A DNA stretch of 21,524 bases from Gemmatimonadota bacterium (GCA_028287225.1 JAQBPZ010000118.1:1-21524); one strand, 5' to 3'. Positions 7,344-15,241 are shown, counted from the first letter of the stretch. Notes: a model not told the origin generated them from the sequence alone. Numbers and translations are program-made.

Positions 7344-7967
7344 ATGTTCCTCGTCGGCCTCACCGGCAACATCGGCAGCGGAAAGTCCACCGTCGCCCAG
7401 CTCCTCAGCGAGCGGGGCGCGACGATCATCGACGCCGACGTGCTCGCGCGCCGCGCCGTGGAGCTGGGCACGGAGGCCCATCGCGCGATCGCCGAACGGT
7501 GGGGCACGTCCATCCTGTCGGCCGACGGGACCCTGGACCGCGCGGCGCTCCGGCGCATCGTGTTCAGCGACCCCGCGGAGCTGGAGCAGCTGAACGCGAT
7601 GGTGCATCCGGAGGTGGAGCGGATGCGTGGGGAGCTGGTGGAGCGCGCGCGCCAGCGCGGCGACCGCCTGGTGGTGTGCGACATCCCGCTCCTGTTCGAG
7701 CGGCGGATGACGGAGGCGTTCGAGCGGATCGTGCTCGTCGACGCGCCGCGTCCGGTCCGGCTGGAGCGGCTGGTGCGCGAGCGCGGGCTCCGGGAGACCG
7801 AGGCGATGGACATGATCGTGGCGCAGATGCCGGCGGAGCTCAAGCGCGCCCGCGCGGACTTCGTGATCGACAACGACAGCTCGCTGACGGCGCTGGACCA
7901 GCGCGTGGCGGAGGTGTGGAGCGCGCTCACGGCGGCGGCCGAGGCGGTCGAGGAAGCGGGCGTATAG
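7344..7967 (+). CDS. coaE: Dephospho-CoA kinase
   Basis: Last step of coenzyme A synthesis: ATP-dependent 3'-phosphorylation of dephospho-CoA. The 207 residues begin MFLVGLTGNIGSGKST (P-loop with K14), followed by TIIDADVLARR (the D-x-D substrate/Mg region, D30/D32). Then come VHPEVERMR, VVCDIPLLFE and RLERLVRERG, all in family order and at the usual length. The frame is open far upstream. The ATG at 7344 is chosen because the conserved domain begins directly after it and a promoter-like pair lies just before. gcvH follows in the same direction but with its own promoter-like sequence. Confidence 0.96.
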   Translation: MFLVGLTGNIGSGKSTVAQLLSERGATIIDADVLARRAVELGTEAHRAIAERWGTSILSADGTLDRAALRRIVFSDPAELEQLNAMVHPEVERMRGELVERARQRGDRLVVCDIPLLFERRMTEAFERIVLVDAPRPVRLERLVRERGLRETEAMDMIVAQMPAELKRARADFVIDNDSSLTALDQRVAEVWSALTAAAEAVEEAGV

Positions 7968-7992
7968 GGCGCAGGGCCGGTCCGCCGGGTCC

Positions 7993-8021
7993 TTGATCCC
8001 TCCCTCGCATCCCGATAGACT
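7993..8021 (+). promoter_or_regulatory. Putative promoter of gcvH
   Basis: TTGATC (7993-7998) and TAGACT (8016-8021) are spaced by exactly 17 bases and lie 34 bases before the gcvH start codon. Both boxes are close to sigma-70 consensus, unusual for such GC-rich surroundings. This suggests gcvH is transcribed independently of coaE. Confidence 0.5.
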
Positions 8022-8054
8022 CCGGGCACCACTCCACCCCTGACCCACCAGATC

Positions 8055-8441
8055 GTGTCCGAGATTCCGCAGGACCTGCTTTATACGGAGGACCACGAGT
8101 ATCTCAAGCCCGCCGGCGAGCCGGGCGTGATGTACATCGGCGTCACCGACTACGCACAGGGCGAGCTTGGCGACATCGTGTTCGTCGAGCTGCCCAAGGT
8201 CGGCGCAACGTTCAAGCAGCGCGACGTCTTCGGGACCATCGAGGCGGTGAAGGCGGTGTCCGAGCTCTATGCCCCCGTCGGCGGCGAGGTGCTCGAGATC
8301 AACGCGCGCCTCGACGGCGAGCCGGCGCTCGTGAACAGCGCGCCGTACACCGATGGGTGGATGATCAAGCTGCGGCTGAGCGATCAGGCCGAGTTGACGG
8401 GGCTGATGGATGCGGCGACGTACAAGGGAAAGGTAGGGTAG
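8055..8441 (+). CDS. gcvH: Glycine cleavage system H protein
   Basis: A lipoyl carrier that shuttles the aminomethyl group from GcvP to GcvT and is reoxidised by dihydrolipoyl dehydrogenase. The 128 residues have the normal GcvH length. The lipoyl lysine is K66 in FGTIEAVKAVSELYAP, and YIGVTDYAQGELGDIVFVELP is the conserved N-terminal half. Translation starts at GTG (MSEIPQDLLYTEDHEY), supported by family alignment; there is no obvious Shine-Dalgarno. Its partner gcvP and a lipM-like acyltransferase lie about 7-10 kb downstream; gcvT is not in the window. A perfect hairpin (8492-8531) follows. Confidence 0.96.
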   Translation: MSEIPQDLLYTEDHEYLKPAGEPGVMYIGVTDYAQGELGDIVFVELPKVGATFKQRDVFGTIEAVKAVSELYAPVGGEVLEINARLDGEPALVNSAPYTDGWMIKLRLSDQAELTGLMDAATYKGKVG

Positions 8442-8491
8442 GAAGGCGGTCGACCGGTGGACTGAGACGGTCGGTTCCTGCACCCACGAAG

Positions 8492-8531
8492 CAATGCGCC
8501 TGGCAGACCAGATGGTCTGCCAGGCGCATTG
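8492..8531. terminator. Perfect 19-bp hairpin between gcvH and pilin operon 2 (bidirectional terminator-like)
   Basis: The arms AATGCGCCTGGCAGACCA / TGGTCTGCCAGGCGCATT are perfectly complementary with a GA turn, plus one outer C-G pair. It sits between convergent genes, gcvH (+) and K2 (-), so it could end transcripts from both sides. A short TTT, but no full U-tract, follows on the plus side. The arm pattern GCGCCTGnnnGACC matches the hairpin after tdk. Confidence 0.75.
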
Positions 8532-8568
8532 GACTTTCCCGGAACGAGGATCCGGCCATACCAGCGTC

Positions 8569-10644
8569 CTACGGCCCGTCAGGTGTGATCGACTTGAAGT
8601 AGGTCAGCGGCACGAAGTTGGCCGGGTCCAGCTCGAGGTAGCGGTTGTCCTGGAAGCGCCCCGTGGTCGGGAAGTACGGTGGCGGTTTCACGACGGCGCA
8701 GTGGTCGTACGTGTAGCGCTTCGCGAAGCCCGTCGCGCCTATCCCGTTCGCCGTCCCCTGGCCCACGGCGCCGCGTGACTTCTGGATCAGTCCTCCCGAC
8801 AGGTAGATGCAGCCGCGGCCGTTGTTTTGGGCATCGCAATCGTTCGCGTCCACGGGGCCCGAGCCGTAGCGCTCCACGCGGAAGGACGTGCCCAGGGCCA
8901 TGATCACGGAGTGGATGTAGAGGTCCTTCGTGTCATCGAGGCTGAAGTACTTCTTCGTGCCCGACGGATAGGTCTGCGGCGGCGAGTTGAGCGCGTTGTC
9001 GGCCACGACCACGTCGGCACTGGAGATCATGCCCAGAATGTCGTGGCAGACGGATTTCACCGGGTCGTTCGTGTATCGGATGTCGTCGAGGATCACGATG
9101 CTTCCCTTGGCATAGAGCGTCACCAGTCCGTTCACGATGCCGCTCACGCCGACGTTGCCCGGCGCGTAGATCACGCCCTTCACGTTCGTGTTGAACTTGC
9201 GGCCGAGCGGCGTGAGGTAGCGCGCGTCCCAGGGCCGGAGCAGGGTGATCGGAGTGTTGAAGGAGGTGATGCTCACCTGCTGCCAGGCGCCGAAGCGGCC
9301 GACCGGGGTGAAGGTGGTGTCCTCCCCGCCCTTGTTCACGTCGAAGGTGGTGTACGAACCCACCTGTGGCGCGGGCTTGACCTGCAGCGGCACGCGGTCG
9401 ATGGCCACGAGGTGCGGGTCACCGGCGAGGTAGCAGCGCGCATTGGGGCTGTCGAGGATGGGGCCGAGCGCCGCGATCTTTTCCGCATCGGCGTACTTGT
9501 CCGCCGCGGCCTGCGTGAATCCGCGGGCGACCAGGCCGGAATCGATCTGGTTCCGGAACCAGGTCGTGTTGTGGACGCTGACCGGATAGAACTTGAGGCG
9601 CGTCGTGTCGCCCGCCCCGAGCTGCGGCGTGCTCCGTGGCGCCCAGTGCCAGTCGCCGCACTGCGTCACCTTGTCGACCGTCGGCATGCTGCCATACGGC
9701 ACCGGCCAGTCGCCACGCACCGCGGCCTCGTTGCCGCCCTTTCCCCGGTAATACCGGTAGAACCCCTCGTTGTCCCCGGTGGAGTCGCCCGAGGCATCCG
9801 TATCGAACGCCACGAACTCGATGCGGTCCAGCACCTGGCTTTCGTTGTTGTTCGGGCCGCTGGTGGTGGCCAGGCTCGTGTTACCGGCCGATGCGTAGCC
9901 CGACAGGAGGGCGAGCGCGGCCGTGCTCGGCAGTGCGATGATCGCCTGGTTTTCCTGTGGCGTCTTGGTGAAGATCCCGTAGTTCTTGCCGACGATGGTC
10001 TTCGCGGTGCCCACCTGGTCGTGGAAGGTGGCGCCGCCGGATCCGATGTTGATGCCATCGTTGGACCACACGGGGCCCCACAGGTGGTCGTCGTTGTTGA
10101 AGTAGATCGTGGTTCCGTTGTTGGTCTCGGCGTCCGACCAGTAGGCGAACTTGGCGAAGCTCTCCTGCGTCAGCTCGAGGCGGCGGATGAATCCGTTGCC
10201 GTTCACGCCGACCCCGCGGGTGTCGACGGCCTGCGCGACGATGCTCGCGAAGCGGCCGTTCTGCCCGCTGCTCGAGCCGGTCTGTCCGACGAAAAGGTTG
10301 ACCGCGACACCCGGCAGGTCCTTGCCGTCAGCGCCCTTGATCGGCGCGCTGAAGAGCATCTGGCGGAAGAGCGTGTCGACGGGCATCACAAGGATCGACG
10401 GATCCTTGTTGACGCGCGCCTTGCCGATGGCCAGGCCCTGCTCGGCCGCATACCGCAGGTCGCGCTCGCGGTTGTGCGACTTCGCGAGCAGGTTGGTGCT
10501 CGACGCCATGAAGATCGAGGACATGGCCAGGGCGGCCATGGCGATGACGAACACCATGACGAACACGAGGGCGACGCCGCGGCGCGGGCGCGGACGCCTC
10601 TCCGCCGCCGCGGGCGAGTGGGTACGACGCGAGCCGATCAGCAT
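8569..10644 (-). CDS. GspK/PilX-like large minor pilin, operon 2 (K2)
   Basis: 691 residues, paralogous to K1 along its whole length. A basic leader ending PRPRRG precedes the same hydrophobic helix VALVFVMVFVIAMAALA, without Glu at +5. A Ca2+-loop-like segment DTDASGDSTGDNE lies at residues 281-293. GPVWSNDGINIGSGGATF and GVIYAPGNVGVSGIVNG...GSIVILDDIRY match the beta-rich DUF4900-like region of K1. Both copies end in the pattern NRYLELDP followed by a TYF segment. AAGGAG lies five bases before the ATG. It is the last gene of operon 2, nine bases after J2, with a hairpin downstream. Confidence 0.8.
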   Translation of the reverse strand: MLIGSRRTHSPAAAERRPRPRRGVALVFVMVFVIAMAALAMSSIFMASSTNLLAKSHNRERDLRYAAEQGLAIGKARVNKDPSILVMPVDTLFRQMLFSAPIKGADGKDLPGVAVNLFVGQTGSSSGQNGRFASIVAQAVDTRGVGVNGNGFIRRLELTQESFAKFAYWSDAETNNGTTIYFNNDDHLWGPVWSNDGINIGSGGATFHDQVGTAKTIVGKNYGIFTKTPQENQAIIALPSTAALALLSGYASAGNTSLATTSGPNNNESQVLDRIEFVAFDTDASGDSTGDNEGFYRYYRGKGGNEAAVRGDWPVPYGSMPTVDKVTQCGDWHWAPRSTPQLGAGDTTRLKFYPVSVHNTTWFRNQIDSGLVARGFTQAAADKYADAEKIAALGPILDSPNARCYLAGDPHLVAIDRVPLQVKPAPQVGSYTTFDVNKGGEDTTFTPVGRFGAWQQVSITSFNTPITLLRPWDARYLTPLGRKFNTNVKGVIYAPGNVGVSGIVNGLVTLYAKGSIVILDDIRYTNDPVKSVCHDILGMISSADVVVADNALNSPPQTYPSGTKKYFSLDDTKDLYIHSVIMALGTSFRVERYGSGPVDANDCDAQNNGRGCIYLSGGLIQKSRGAVGQGTANGIGATGFAKRYTYDHCAVVKPPPYFPTTGRFQDNRYLELDPANFVPLTYFKSITPDGP

Positions 10645-10653
10645 GCGGTCTCC

Positions 10654-11829
10654 TTACGGGTTCACGAGGATGGGGAGCGACACCGACACGTCGGACACGT
10701 TCGGGGTACAGTCCTGTGCAGCAACTCCGTACACGTACGAGGCTCCGGGCTGGACCCCCGTGTCGACGAACGAATACGTGGCGGTGCCCTTGGCGGGAAT
10801 GCTCGATACCGGGTCGCCGTTCGTCGCGGCGGCCGCCAGGCGCCGGAAGATCGCGTAGCGCTCGATGTCCCGTTCACCCAGTCCGTCATCGTTCGAGCGC
10901 GACCAGGTGACGGTGACGGTCTGCGGCACGTCGCCCGCCGCACTCTGGGTGACCGTGGGCACGCCGGGTGTCAACGGCGGCTGCCCGCAGGCCGTCAGGG
11001 CGAGCAGGCCGGAGTTCATGAGCCGGACCTTCGTCTCGACCACGCGAAACTTGAGCGAGTCCTTCCTGAACACGTCGTTCCTGAAGTGGTGGTCGACGGT
11101 CACCGCCACGAAATGGACGCGGACCACGCGGATGCTGTCGGAGAGGGCGAACTGGGCCGTGTCCGACGCGGCGCCGTGCGTGATGCCGTGATAGATCGGG
11201 TAGAACTTCGTCGGCACGAGCACGAGGCGCCCCAGGAGGTCCTGCTTGTAGTACGTGAAGAAGGGCACCGTGTCCCGCACGATGTTCCGCGCGACGAGGG
11301 TGGAGTCGGCCGCGTTGACGCGGCGGAACAGCGTATAGGTGTTCGCCGTGGTGGCCGTGGCGTCCTTCACCAGGAAGTAGCTGATCGTCTCGGCGCTGCT
11401 GGCGAAGCCCTTGGCCGCGTTGTAGTTCCGCTCGGGGTAGAACTTTGCCGGATTGCTCGTGGGAAGCTGCTTGCGCTCCAGCGAGTCCATGGCCCGGACC
11501 GTGGCGGGGTCGGCATCCGGCGTCTGGTAGACGGCCCGGACGTCGCCCGAGTCGATCGACCGCATGTTCGCGTTGAAGGTGATCGCGAGACTGTCCAGCT
11601 GCACGATCATCGGCTGCAGGTCGGTGGTGCCGGCTCCGGCCTGGCGCAGCTCGCGCTCGAGCTGGGCCGTGGCGTACTCGGCGTTCTGCAGTGCGTCCAT
11701 GCGCTGCGTCTCCATCGAGACCGCCGTGGTCTGCCGACGGAGGAACTGCACGGCCACTCCCATGACGAGGAGGAGGATCGTGACCGAGATCATGATCTCG
11801 ATGAGTGTGAAGGCTCGGCGATTTGTCAT
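10654..11829 (-). CDS. GspJ/PilW-like prepilin with FN3-like domain and Ala at -1, operon 2 (J2)
   Basis: 391 residues, the same length as J1. The prepilin signal is MTNRRA|FTLIEIM: Glu at +5 is kept, but the residue before the cleavage site is Ala (codon 11812-11814) instead of the near-invariant Gly. Ala is known to be tolerated only partly by PilD-type peptidases, so processing may be slower. The middle contains QNAEYATAQLERELRQAGAG. The C-terminal quarter is FN3-like (VTVTWSRSNDD, DIERYAIFRRLAAAA, VQPGASYVYGVAAQD). The start is two bases after the I2 stop, implying translational coupling. Confidence 0.82.
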   Translation of the reverse strand: MTNRRAFTLIEIMISVTILLLVMGVAVQFLRRQTTAVSMETQRMDALQNAEYATAQLERELRQAGAGTTDLQPMIVQLDSLAITFNANMRSIDSGDVRAVYQTPDADPATVRAMDSLERKQLPTSNPAKFYPERNYNAAKGFASSAETISYFLVKDATATTANTYTLFRRVNAADSTLVARNIVRDTVPFFTYYKQDLLGRLVLVPTKFYPIYHGITHGAASDTAQFALSDSIRVVRVHFVAVTVDHHFRNDVFRKDSLKFRVVETKVRLMNSGLLALTACGQPPLTPGVPTVTQSAAGDVPQTVTVTWSRSNDDGLGERDIERYAIFRRLAAAATNGDPVSSIPAKGTATYSFVDTGVQPGASYVYGVAAQDCTPNVSDVSVSLPILVNP

Positions 11830-11831
11830 GG

Positions 11832-12257
11832 TCAGAAGGCCGCGATCGCGGTGGACTTGGAAACCGGCTTCTTCAGCGACGGATGCGTGACGGTCACCGT
11901 CATCACCTTGTAGTCGAACGAGTCCGCGACGAGGGGCCCGCCGTAGCGCGCGACCGCCGTCATGCGAATGAACGTCGTGTTGTCCGCCTTGATGGAGTCG
12001 GGCTTGTTGGCGGCCGTGGTCAGCGAATCGAGCGCGAGGTAGGTCGGCTGCGTGCGGATCTCGTCCAGACGCGAGGCGGCGATCTCGTTCGCGGTGATCA
12101 CGAGATGCGCCTGTCCATTGGCCTGGGCGAACCTGGCCGAAAAGTTTCCAAGCACGAGCAGCACGCCCGTGAGGATGAACAGCGCGACCATGACCTCGAT
12201 CAACGACATGCCGCGCCGCGCGCCGGCTCCGATCGTGCTGCTCCGCTGGCGGCTCAT
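11832..12257 (-). CDS. GspI/PilV-like minor prepilin, operon 2 (I2)
   Basis: 141 residues. The leader MSRQRSSTIGAGARRG is followed by MSLIEVMVALFILTGVLLVLG (Glu at +5) and a short beta-rich ectodomain ending SKSTAIAAF. The ATG overlaps the H2 stop as ATGA and has GGAGG seven bases upstream. An in-frame ATG five codons earlier is less likely because it lacks that spacing. It is the paralogue of 5429-5815 and the I subunit in an H-I-J-K set. Confidence 0.85.
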   Translation of the reverse strand: MSRQRSSTIGAGARRGMSLIEVMVALFILTGVLLVLGNFSARFAQANGQAHLVITANEIAASRLDEIRTQPTYLALDSLTTAANKPDSIKADNTTFIRMTAVARYGGPLVADSFDYKVMTVTVTHPSLKKPVSKSTAIAAF

Positions 12258-12847
12258 CGGACCACCTCCCACTTCCCGGTGGTGCCGGTGCCGGCGTAGC
12301 GATACATGTCGGTACGGCCGGTGGACTGCGTCAGCGTGATGGCCCGGTACTGGACCACTCCGCGTGAGGAATTCGCCATGTAGACTTCAGCGCTCGAGCT
12401 CGTGGAGCCATCGCGGTGGAACACGATGCCGGGGTACCCGTCGATCATCCTGAGCGCCGATCCGACGATTGCGACGGAGACGTTGCCGTTCAATCCCTTG
12501 GGGGGGACCGCGAAGATGTTGCCTTCGTTCTGGCCGGTGGGGCGCCAGACCCGGATCTCGCCCGGATCGATGGTGCCGCTGTTGTCCTTGTCCTCGCCGA
12601 TGCGCAGCTCGCTGCGCGCCGTGTCGATGGCCACGATGACGTCGAACTGCCGGGTCAGGGAGGTGCGCTGCGACGTCTGGAACACGGAGCGCACCTGCTG
12701 CGCGATGGCTTCCACGCGGTTGCTGCTCAGCTTGAGCTTGGGCACCGCCAGGCCGGCGACGACGCCCATGATGAGCATGACCATGACCAGCTCGATGAGG
12801 CTGAAGCCGCGTCTGGCCTGCAAACGGGGATGAAGTGGAACCGGCAT
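12254..12847 (-). CDS. GspH/FimT-like prepilin with EF-hand-type loop, operon 2 (H2)
   Basis: 197 residues from the ATG at 12847, which has AGGAG eight bases upstream and matches H1 exactly in length. The leader MPVPLHPRLQARRG precedes FSLIELVMVMLIMGVVAGLAVPKL (Glu at +5). Residues 86-97 (DKDNSGTIDPGE) fit the EF-hand loop D-x-D-x-S-G-x-I-D-x-x-E. FHRDGSTSSSAEVYMAN and TGRTDMYRYAGTG match H1. An in-frame GTG at 12961, with a perfect AAGGAGG (12970-12976) at eight-base spacing, would add 38 residues and make a long 52-residue leader. First gene of operon 2, divergent from R2. Confidence 0.85.
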   Translation of the reverse strand: MPVPLHPRLQARRGFSLIELVMVMLIMGVVAGLAVPKLKLSSNRVEAIAQQVRSVFQTSQRTSLTRQFDVIVAIDTARSELRIGEDKDNSGTIDPGEIRVWRPTGQNEGNIFAVPPKGLNGNVSVAIVGSALRMIDGYPGIVFHRDGSTSSSAEVYMANSSRGVVQYRAITLTQSTGRTDMYRYAGTGTTGKWEVVR

Positions 12848-12929
12848 CGTGGAATCTCCTAGGGCCAAACGCAGCCCGGCCATCGCGGTGAGTTGATCGC
12901 TTGCAGGTAAGAGACGCCCGGGGTTTGCC

Positions 12930-12992
12930 GACACTGTCACTTTCCGCTCTCGAATTGTCACAATGTGAGCCTCCTTCCATTGTCCGTGACAG
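12930..12992. promoter_or_regulatory. Operator-like cluster between pilin operon 2 and regulator R2
   Basis: TGTCAC at 12935-12940 and 12956-12961 are direct repeats 21 bases apart (two helical turns). GTGACA at 12986-12991 is the inverted form. Two overlapping palindromes sit in the middle: ATTGT-C-ACAAT (12954-12964) and TCACA-A-TGTGA (12958-12968). On the plus strand, TTGTCC (12980-12985) and TAGCGT (13004-13009) could form a weak R2 promoter. Binding by R2 or R1 is inferred from position and from the related GTGAC/GTCAC repeat before operon 1. Confidence 0.45.
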
Positions 12993-13047
12993 ATAGTTAC
13001 TGGTAGCGTGTGGTTGATCGCTCCATCCTCCCGCCCCTGCCCCCCCG

Positions 13048-13875
13048 ATGAGCCTCATCGCCACCCTGCTCCCGGACCCGCTGCACGTCCTGCGGCTGCA
13101 GAGCGCCGTGCGGGATCGCCACGAGCTCCGAGAGTGTGACGATTGGCCGGCCCTCGTGCGTACATGCGACCGCGAATCCGTCCAGCTGGCCGTCATCGAC
13201 CTCTTCGCGGAGGGAACGGCCAGCTTCGAGGGAATTCGGCAGCTCAAGCAGCGGCTGCCCCGGGTCGCGATCATCGCCTACGTGTCGGCCACCGCGGACC
13301 GGTGCCGCGACCTGTTCGACGCGGGGCGGGCAGGGGTGGATGGACTGGTCATCAGCGACGAGGACGACACGCCACGGCTGCTCCTCGCGGCGGTGGAGCG
13401 CGCCGAGTCCCGGAGCCTGGCGGGAATGATGCGGCGCTCGTTCGAGGGCGTGGATCCGCTGGTCGCCGACGCGGCGCTGCTCGCGGTGGCGAGGGCACAT
13501 GAACGGCTCTCGCCGGCTGCGCTCGCGCGCCTGCTCGCACAGCCCCGTCGCGTAGTCACCCTGCGACTCGCGGCCGAGTGCTTCCCCTCGCCCCAGCGAC
13601 TGCTCACGTGGGGACGGCTCATCGTGGCGGCGCACATGCTCGAGGACCGGCACCGGAGTGCCGATCGGGTCGCGGCATCCCTGGACTTCCCGTCCGGCAG
13701 CGCATTCCGGAACACCTGCCAGCGCTACCTCCATGCGACACCGGGCGAGATCCGGGCGCGCGGCGGGGCGTCCTACGTCGTCCGCGCGTTGCTTCGGCAC
13801 GTGCAGTCCCGTCTGAGCATGGCAGGGGAGCCGCGCTCCCGCTCATCGACGCGCAGCCCGACGCTCGCGATCTGA
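13048..13875 (+). CDS. AraC-type regulator with degenerate receiver-like N-terminus (R2)
   Basis: 275 residues, clearly paralogous to R1. Shared stretches include IATLLP at the start, DLFDAGRAGVDGLV in the receiver-like half and FPSGSAFRNTCQRYL in the second helix-turn-helix. The Asp of AVIDLF aligns with a phospho-acceptor. A Ser sits where receivers have Thr/Ser (AYVSA), but the N-terminal acidic pair and the conserved Lys are missing. The C-terminal AraC-like DNA-binding part ends TPGEIRARGGASYVVRALL. The start is inferred from alignment with R1; no Shine-Dalgarno is visible, only a C-rich leader. It is divergent from pilin operon 2, with a 200-base shared region. It probably controls that operon and perhaps itself. 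Confidence 0.8.
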   Translation: MSLIATLLPDPLHVLRLQSAVRDRHELRECDDWPALVRTCDRESVQLAVIDLFAEGTASFEGIRQLKQRLPRVAIIAYVSATADRCRDLFDAGRAGVDGLVISDEDDTPRLLLAAVERAESRSLAGMMRRSFEGVDPLVADAALLAVARAHERLSPAALARLLAQPRRVVTLRLAAECFPSPQRLLTWGRLIVAAHMLEDRHRSADRVAASLDFPSGSAFRNTCQRYLHATPGEIRARGGASYVVRALLRHVQSRLSMAGEPRSRSSTRSPTLAI

Positions 13876-13952
13876 CCCTGCTGAAGCTGTTCGTCCCGCG
13901 CGCTCCCCTCCCTTCCGCGTGGCTCCTCCGCACCCGCTCCCCGGCCCCGCCA

Positions 13953-14207
13953 ATGTCCCGCACCCGAACCCTTCGCGGCGCCGCTGTCGCGTCAGTGGTT
14001 CTCCCCGCCGTGTGCACCCGAGACGGTAACCTGACGCCCGCCAGCGCGACACGTCCCTTCGCGGGGCGAATGCAGGCAGGCGAGTCGTTCCTGGCCATTT
14101 ACGGCGTCGGTGACAGCACCACGCCACTCTTCTTCGCACCGCATGACCCGCGGCTCCGGACGCCGGCCGCGGCTGATGCACCCCCCCTCCAGGGCGCGTC
14201 GTGGTGA
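13953..14207 (+). CDS. Small hypothetical protein, possibly exported
   Basis: 84 codons: MSRTRTLRG followed by a modestly hydrophobic stretch AAVASVVLPAVC, then a polar chain. The N-terminus resembles a short signal peptide, but LPAVC is not a proper lipobox. No family is recognised. Codons keep the G/C-rich third position of the neighbours, and its TGA lies at the TPR gene's ribosome site (GAGGT 14206-14210), which would allow translational coupling. No ribosome site precedes its own ATG. It could be a non-coding open frame between R2 and the TPR gene. Confidence 0.4.
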   Translation: MSRTRTLRGAAVASVVLPAVCTRDGNLTPASATRPFAGRMQAGESFLAIYGVGDSTTPLFFAPHDPRLRTPAAADAPPLQGASW

Positions 14208-14217
14208 GGTGCCGGGC

Positions 14218-15228
14218 ATGATCGGTCCGGAGCAGCTGGCGGCCGGGGAGCGGGCGGAAGCGTCGGGTGACTACCTCGTCGCAGCAGCCGCGTACCGGTC
14301 GGTTGCCCAGATCCCCGACGAGCGCCTGGCCGCCGAGGCGAACTTCTGCCTCGGGCGTGTGAGCTGGCGCCAGAGCCGGTTCGACAAGGCGCTCGCCGCC
14401 TTCCGGGATGCCCAGGCGATCGCCGAGCGCCTGGAGGATCGGGAGCTGCTCGCGCGCGTGCACAATGGTGTCGGGACGGTGCACTATGCACAGGGCGACT
14501 TCACCGCCGCGCGGCTGGCCTACGCGACGTCCGCCCAGATGACCGGCGATGCCGCGATGCGCGGCAAGATCGCGCTGAACCTGGGAGTCATCGAGAACAT
14601 CGAGGGCAACTTCGAAGCGGCTCGGCGCCGATACGAGGAGGCCTACCAGCTCTTCGAGGGACACGGCGACCACACGAGCGCGCTGATCGCGGTGCACAAC
14701 CGCGGGATGGTGGAAGCCGACCTCGGCGAATGGGAGCTTGCCGACCGGTCGTTCCTGAAGGTGCTCGCGATGGCGACCGACACGCGCAATCAGGAGATGG
14801 TCGCGAAGACGCTGGTGAACCGATCGGAGGTGCTCATCGCGCGTGGAGCGCTCGACGACGCGGTCTCGCATTGCACGCGCGCGCTGGCGATCTACGCCGA
14901 CGTCGGCGACGAGGTGGGCCGCGGCGAGGGACTTCGGCGACGCGGTCACGCACTAGGCCGCGGCGCGGCCCTGGCCGAGGCCGAGCGGGACATCGTGGAG
15001 GCGCTCCACATCGCCGTGCGATCGGGGGTGCGGCTGCTGGAGGCGGAGGCGGCACGCGACCTCGGCGTGCTGCGAGGCCAGCTCGGTGACGCCCCCGGCT
15101 CCGGGAAGCTGCTCCGGCGCGCGCTCAGCCTGTTTCTCTCGCTTCGTGCCCAGCGTGAGGCGGCCGAGGTCCAGCTGCTGCTCGACCTGCCCCCCGCCGA
15201 GCGCTCGCTGGCCCGGATGCCCGACTGA
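14218..15228 (+). CDS. Tetratricopeptide repeat protein
   Basis: 336 residues made of consecutive helix-turn-helix TPR units from about residue 5 to 300. Examples are GDYLVAAAAYRSVAQI, LGRVSWRQSRFDKALAAFRDA, GVGTVHYAQGDFTAARLAYATSA, LGVIENIEGNFEAARRRYEEAYQLF, RGMVEADLGEWELADRSFLKVL and RSEVLIARGALDDAVSHCTRAL. No signal peptide or catalytic domain is visible, so it is probably a cytoplasmic scaffold. The ATG at 14218 is chosen over an upstream in-frame one because GAGGT lies seven bases before it and the repeats begin directly. It lies downstream of R2 on the same strand and may be co-transcribed. Its partner is unknown. Confidence 0.85.
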   Translation: MIGPEQLAAGERAEASGDYLVAAAAYRSVAQIPDERLAAEANFCLGRVSWRQSRFDKALAAFRDAQAIAERLEDRELLARVHNGVGTVHYAQGDFTAARLAYATSAQMTGDAAMRGKIALNLGVIENIEGNFEAARRRYEEAYQLFEGHGDHTSALIAVHNRGMVEADLGEWELADRSFLKVLAMATDTRNQEMVAKTLVNRSEVLIARGALDDAVSHCTRALAIYADVGDEVGRGEGLRRRGHALGRGAALAEAERDIVEALHIAVRSGVRLLEAEAARDLGVLRGQLGDAPGSGKLLRRALSLFLSLRAQREAAEVQLLLDLPPAERSLARMPD

Positions 15229-15241
15229 GTGCAGGACTCAG
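15225..15241. terminator. Short hairpin at the TPR/gcvP convergent junction
   Basis: CTGAGT-GCAGG-ACTCAG spans the TPR stop codon and lies 20 bases from the end of gcvP on the other strand. The stem is only six pairs and has no U-tract, so a role in transcript ending is tentative. Confidence 0.3.

Noticed and set aside
8827..11913. A 1028-codon open frame on the plus strand
   Set aside because: It lies antisense to K2 and J2, both of which have clear family motifs. It has no recognisable domain and is rich in Val/Arg/His/Asp, as expected for the reverse reading of a GC-rich gene.
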